Source: Guadua angustifolia (Eukaryota > Streptophyta > Magnoliopsida > Poales > Poaceae). Taken from it: a stretch of 64,000 nt of DNA. Each line of letters opens with the position of its first letter. Position 1 is the first letter of the stretch. The position numbers were made by a program, and so were the translations under genes. The notes beneath the pieces are model-generated. The model did not search any database and was not told the origin of the DNA. It was given only the letters and a program-made list of their open reading frames with translations. Below are positions 59,703 to 64,000 of this stretch, piece after piece. The DNA is taken from the NCBI GenBank assembly GCA_036346375.1, contig CM070504.1, forward strand, positions 5,577,890 through 5,641,889, given 5' to 3'.

Positions 59703-60507
59703 TATCGTAAATTTTCCTCGCAAAAAAATATTGTCATAAATTTGCATCCTATTGTCATGACGATCCCTTTATTAGAACATCACACCAAAACTCTCCAGAA
59801 AACTTCTATACAACGAAAAGATTATGTAGATGTAACCTTCAGCAACTAGACTAATCCAAGCATAAATCAACCAAGGCAGAAAGAAGTCTAACTACGCAAG
59901 AAAATTGCTGCCTCAATGAATAAAAAATCGGAATTGTACGGAAGGCTGAACCTATTATGTCATGCATACATATATCAATAAGCGTAAGCGCTGTCACGCA
60001 TGCACTAACAAATGAAATCGCTTGCAAGTCGATGTCAATTCAAACCAACCAGGAAAAAACAGTTAAGCCTATGCACAAGACATTACAAATGATAACTAGA
60101 ATCATAAAACGTGATAGCTTTTTCATGTGCTTTACACTACATCAAGATACAAAGAAAATTGACGCAAGTAATTACTCCCTTTACTCACCGCAAGAATACT
60201 TCAAAAATTACAGCTACTCATTCGTATGAAAGTGAAATTAAAAGGAGAACATTTGTTAAGAGGCTAAAAGTTTACAAAACAATTTGCCAGATTTAACGAC
60301 TTTATGGCCCCGCTTGTTTAAACTTCACAATCTTAAGTGGTGCATACTCTATAAGATGAAGAAACCACATGCCAATAGAAAATTCATAATTTAATTTGCT
60401 TCATGCGATAATGTAAAATGACTAAACAACAAAATTCATGTCAACTATGCCTATGCACATGCAAGAAATACTAACAAAGAATAAAGAGACTTCAAAGTTC
60501 AAATATC

Positions 60508-62590
60508 CAAATTTTGCATACGGAAGTGAAACACCCAATTTTGCATTAGCACCAAGCTGAATTTCAAAGAATCAAATCGCCGATGGCAATTAGCTAATGA
60601 AATACTTGCGCTTTTGTAGTAACTACAACAACAACATCCACACACCAAGCAATACCTTTTGCTTGCACCAACCACACTCATTCTTGGTTCCATCAAGTTG
60701 TCGAACCATGAAGTTGTCAATCTCGCTTTGTTCCGTGGGGTCCCGCAAAGCCAATACAACATGTAAAGAACCATGACTTTAATATTGTACCATACACGTA
60801 ATAACAAAGAGTAGGGAACACAAACCTTGCTAATCAATGCCGCCCAATAATAGAGTTCACATTGTCAACAACTGTTGTAAGAACACAAAAGCGTATAAAC
60901 ATGCTAAGGTAAATGTAAATAAATGTTCAAAAATACAGCTGGGGAAAAAATTTGCTTGTGAGATACCGATATAAGCACTTCTATGGTGATCATTTCACAA
61001 TCTTTACAATATAGAATATAATAAGGTGGCACAAAGGATGTTGCTTATCTGCATGAGCAATTAAATAATCCACTTTGCTAGTGCTTGTAAAGAACAGCCA
61101 AAATTGAAAGCTATAATGGAAAGCTATATGTTATATGGCTACAAGTAATGCAAAGATAAAGAATGTTTTACATCACAGTGACAACATCAAAGTAGTGGGA
61201 TCTCGACAAGAAAGTTAGAAAGCCAAAAAGAAATGTAATCGCCATGTAAAAGAATATGTAAAAGAAAAATGTAATAGAAAAGATCTCTTATAGGTTATAA
61301 TCAGATTCGTGATCCTTCTCATACTAAATATAAAAACAAAATGCTAAGCGATGGAGATTACACACTACCACAAAGAAATTATACAAATCACAACAAACTG
61401 AAAAAGTTCCATACAAGGAATGCATTAAATTAAGATGAACCTTGAGAACACCCTTTCCCAAGTAATCGAGCCTCCATCCTCAATTCCAAAGCTTCATATA
61501 CACCTATAACATAGGAAGAAACAACCAAAGTTCAATTTCTATCACATTATACACCACCTAAAACTTTTGTGAATCTCATAAGAAACAAACTCCACCTCTA
61601 AATTCAGACCGAACATACGCTTACAGGCATAAAATGAACATGCAAAAGCCCACAAGGCCTCTTAATTATTCTCTCAAATGAACTGAATATATAGGTCATT
61701 CTTCTCATTCCTCTCCAAAACACTAGCATTCCTCTCACAAGTGAAAAGGATTGACACAAAGTTAGTTGGTGCATTGAACTGATATCGATTAACTCACTAT
61801 CCGGGTTGAATTAGAAAGCGCTATACATCACAACCGCAAAATATTAACAAAACAAGCAAAGATTCAATATAGCAAGGCTACAACCATAACAGAAATAAAT
61901 ATAATCGCCGATAAACAAACGACCCACCGCTTGATGCACCACTAGGCACAAGACCCTTCGCAAATGTTCCATCGAGCAAAGAACGCCAACTCGGCAAAGA
62001 AAAATGTCAGTTTATCTATAAGACAATTTCATTGCAAAGAATGATTCTCAATTTTCATCCACTGAACAAATGAATGAAGTGATAACTCTATGATCGAATC
62101 GGATCTTAAAACCCTATAAGTAACACTTATCATTTCAGGCTAGTCCAAAAGGAAACCAAACGATGAGGCAACACGAGATCCGATCGCAGAATATGTTCAA
62201 ATCAACGATCTAATGTTAAGATTATTGAAAAAATTCAACACCAAAGCATAATCCATCGACTCAACCAATGTAAACAAACCAAGCAGGCACAATCCACCCA
62301 CGCTGTGACCAAATCGGGCTACACAGATATAGATCATACCGCTCAAAACACTAGAATTAGCGAGCCGTCAGATCGCACATTTACCGACACACCCTACGAA
62401 AAGGCCACCCAAATCCAAATCGCTCAAACCACTGTGGCTCCAGATCACGCAACGGAACAAACCGATTGATCGCACGACACGCTAGACAGACAAATCGGAG
62501 CTCGCCGCTTAAAGTCGCGGTACCTCATCGGTGGGGTTGCCACGGCTATCGAAGATCCGGCGGGCCTTCACGCTCGATGGTCGCCGCCAT
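60508..62590 (-). pseudogene. Enolase gene fragment, first six exons with introns, captured
   Basis: On the minus strand the ATG at 62588-62590 starts MAATI, then after a 2-bp loss VKARRIFDSRGNPT (exon 1). Further exon-like blocks follow in enolase order: about 61928-61997 (DGTFAKGLVPSGAS), 61441-61503 (VYEALELR, then LGKG with small indels), 60826-60871 (VDNVNSIIG), 60657-60743 and 60508-60556 (LGANAKLGVSLPYAK). Block 60657-60743 is an intact 29-codon exon: DPTEQSEIDNFMVRQLDGTK and NECGWCKQK. Introns with GT and AG are kept in several places, so the copy came from genomic DNA, not mRNA. The rest of enolase, including the catalytic C-terminal barrel, is missing. Cytosolic enolase converts 2-phosphoglycerate to phosphoenolpyruvate; this fragment cannot. 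Confidence 0.88.
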
Positions 62591-62831
62591 GGCCGGAGTG
62601 GAGAGACGGCGATCTGAACTCAATGGAGCGCTTTAGATCGAGAGGGGAGGCGGAGAGGCAATGGGTCGGGCGGCGGCGGCGTCGTACAAGGGCAATGGTC
62701 AAGGCGAGGGCGTAGGCGGCGTTATGGTGGGGCGGGCGGCGCCGGCGGCAAGCAAGGCGGGTGCTGGAGGGGGCGCACGGGAGATGTGCGTGATGAGGTT
62801 TTTTGGTCAAGACGGTTTTAGGTCTCACAAG

Positions 62832-63066
62832 TTTTCGACGGCTCCTTGGTCGATTTAATTTATAGATAGTTTCGACGACCTAGCTTAAACCGATTTAATT
62901 TACTTAGTATTTCCGACGGTTTATTTGGCCGATTTAAATTAAAATGCATTTTCGAAACGGCTAAGTTAGGGCCATTTAAATTACATCGATATTTTCGACG
63001 GCTTGGTTTGGCCGATTTAATTTATAATCCTATTTTCGACGGCTTCTTCAAGACCGATTTAAATTA
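62832..63066. repeat. CACTA subterminal repeats
   Basis: Six units spaced 40-50 bp each have TTTTCGACGG or a close variant, a GG/TT-rich core, and CGATTTAA(A/T)TTA. In CACTA elements such arrays bind the transposase-associated protein. Confidence 0.8.
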
Positions 63067-63102
63067 GTTTTAATGATTTAATCAACCACGCTTTCTGTAG
63101 TG

Positions 63103-64000
63103 ATGAGAAAGCTTATGATAGAGTTTATCGAATTTCCTTGTTGATATGTTGAGGAGTAGAGGGTTTGGGGAGAAATGGATCGGGGTCACCATGTGGTTTT
63201 TGGGGGTTATATGTGTGTTAGAATTAACGATGAGAATAGTTGTTTCTTTAAACCTAGGAAAGGCTTGAGGCAGGGAGACCCTCTATCTCCGCTGCTGTTC
63301 AATTTGGTTGTGGATGTGTTTTCTAGAATGCTTTGTAAAGCAGCCCGTAATAATTTGATTAAGGGTTTGATGACGAATGTTTGTGATGGGGGTATAATTA
63401 GCCTTCAATACGCTGATGATACTGTCCTTTTCCTGGATAATGACTTGGAGAAAGCTAGAAACTTTAAATGGCTGCTCTCCTGCTTTGAGCATCTTTCTGG
63501 TATGAAAATTAATTATGATAAAAGTGATTTGATGTGTGTTGGTTTGAATGATAGAGAATAGAATGAGCTTGCTCGTTTATTTTGCTGTAATTTGGGCTCT
63601 TTTCCTTTTAAGTATTTGGGGTTCCTTTGCATTATGCAAAATTGAGGAAGGAAGACATCCAACCTGTAGTTGATAAAGTGGTTAAGAGGGTTGCTGGTTG
63701 GCGGGGTCGCCTTTTATCTTATGGTGGTAGGCTGACCCTCTTAAAGTCTTGTCTAGCTAGTATTCCCATTTACTTGTTGTCAGTTATTAAATTCCCTAGG
63801 TGGGCGATTGAGGAAATTAATTCCCAAATGGCTCACTTCTTTTGGAATGACTATGATCGTAAAAAACATTACCATTTAGCTTAATTGGCGCTTGGTTGCT
63901 CGTAAAAAGAGTATGGTGGTCTTGGAGTTCCCGATTTGAGAACTCTGAATCTATGTTTGTTGGCCTCCTGGACGTCCAGATATTATTTGAGAAAAGATAG
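63103..64000 (+). mobile_element. L1-type LINE, 3' part (reverse transcriptase continued)
   Basis: It resumes in the same orientation with EKAYDRV (63107) and continues with PRKGLRQGDPLSPLLFNLVV, the catalytic YADDTVLF (about 63409-63432) and MKINYDKSDLMCVGLN. A TAG ends that frame at 63559-63561. After a frame change come VVKRVAGWRGRLLSYGGR, LTLLKSCLASIPIYLLSVIK and HFFWND (to 63884). The element continues past the window. The same frame logic and codon style as 55852-59702 indicate one LINE split by the insertion. Confidence 0.9.

Larger units (their letters stand above)
59703..63102. mobile_element. CACTA-type insertion carrying part of an enolase gene (left end unresolved)
   Basis: The right end reads CTTTCTGTAGTG, the inverse of CACTACAGAAAG, the standard CACTA terminus. 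Just inside it are six repeats of TTTTCGACGG..TGG..CCGATTTAATTTA (62832-63066), as expected for CACTA subterminal repeats. The 3.4 kb interrupts the LINE reverse transcriptase. No matching CACTAC end or subterminal repeats are seen at the left (59703-60000). The body holds an enolase gene fragment on the minus strand. 59703-60507 has no recognised content. Confidence 0.7.

Noticed and set aside
1..64000. tRNA, rRNA, CRISPR arrays or organelle DNA insertions
   Set aside because: Looked for by eye and none seen; the short repeats present are transposon ends, a minisatellite and tandem duplications. A tRNA scan was not possible here.

Overview
The window is nuclear DNA from a grass, most likely rice (Oryza) or a close relative. 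It carries three plant housekeeping genes with short exons and GT-AG introns. Two of them have plant telo-box (TTAGGGTTT) motifs near the start, and one also has site II (TGGGCC/GGCCCA) motifs. Between and inside the genes lie typical grass transposons: Ty1/copia, Ty3/gypsy, L1-type LINE, hAT, Mutator-like (MULE), CACTA, Tourist and Stowaway-like MITEs. The species call is an inference from gene and transposon style; no marker here proves it.

Layout. 1-2.5 kb: decayed gypsy integrase/chromodomain fragment, a long-hairpin MITE, and a degenerate direct repeat. 2854-6068 (+): translation initiation factor eIF3 subunit k, 8 exons, 227 aa. 6.4-10.4 kb: a decayed region that may be one old DNA transposon, with a small ORF at 9839. 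11156-12906 (+): 40S ribosomal protein SA, 5 exons, 310 aa. 14.8-20.0 kb: a small hAT element split by a copia retrotransposon (14985-19888) that has identical 261-bp LTRs but a frameshifted gag-pol. 21102-28481 (-): SAC-domain phosphoinositide phosphatase, 16 exons, 780 aa, with a decayed duplicate of its last exon just beyond its 3' end.

29-45.7 kb holds no convincing host gene. It contains a MITE with a perfect 9-bp target duplication, a 1.08-kb hAT-type element, a ~45-bp minisatellite, a 1.67-kb solo LTR, and retroelement-like sequence. 45705-50487 is a complete MULE by its ends (9-bp target duplication, ~125-bp inverted repeats). It has lost the catalytic part of its transposase and carries a second, broken gene with GRF zinc-finger-like segments. 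50.7-54.7 kb holds a Tourist MITE and a nested pair of DNA transposons. 55.85-64 kb is an L1-type LINE. Its reverse transcriptase is interrupted by a 3.4-kb insertion with a CACTA-type right end that carries the 5' half of an enolase gene, introns included (60508-62590, minus strand).

The three intact genes do not form a pathway, although two serve translation. The most notable features are the enolase capture in the CACTA-like element, the MULE with a passenger gene, the copia element with identical LTRs but broken genes, the duplicated terminal exon of the phosphatase gene, and a duplicated splice acceptor in the eIF3k gene. All gene models were built by eye from splice signals and reading-frame continuity; no alignment or database search was run.
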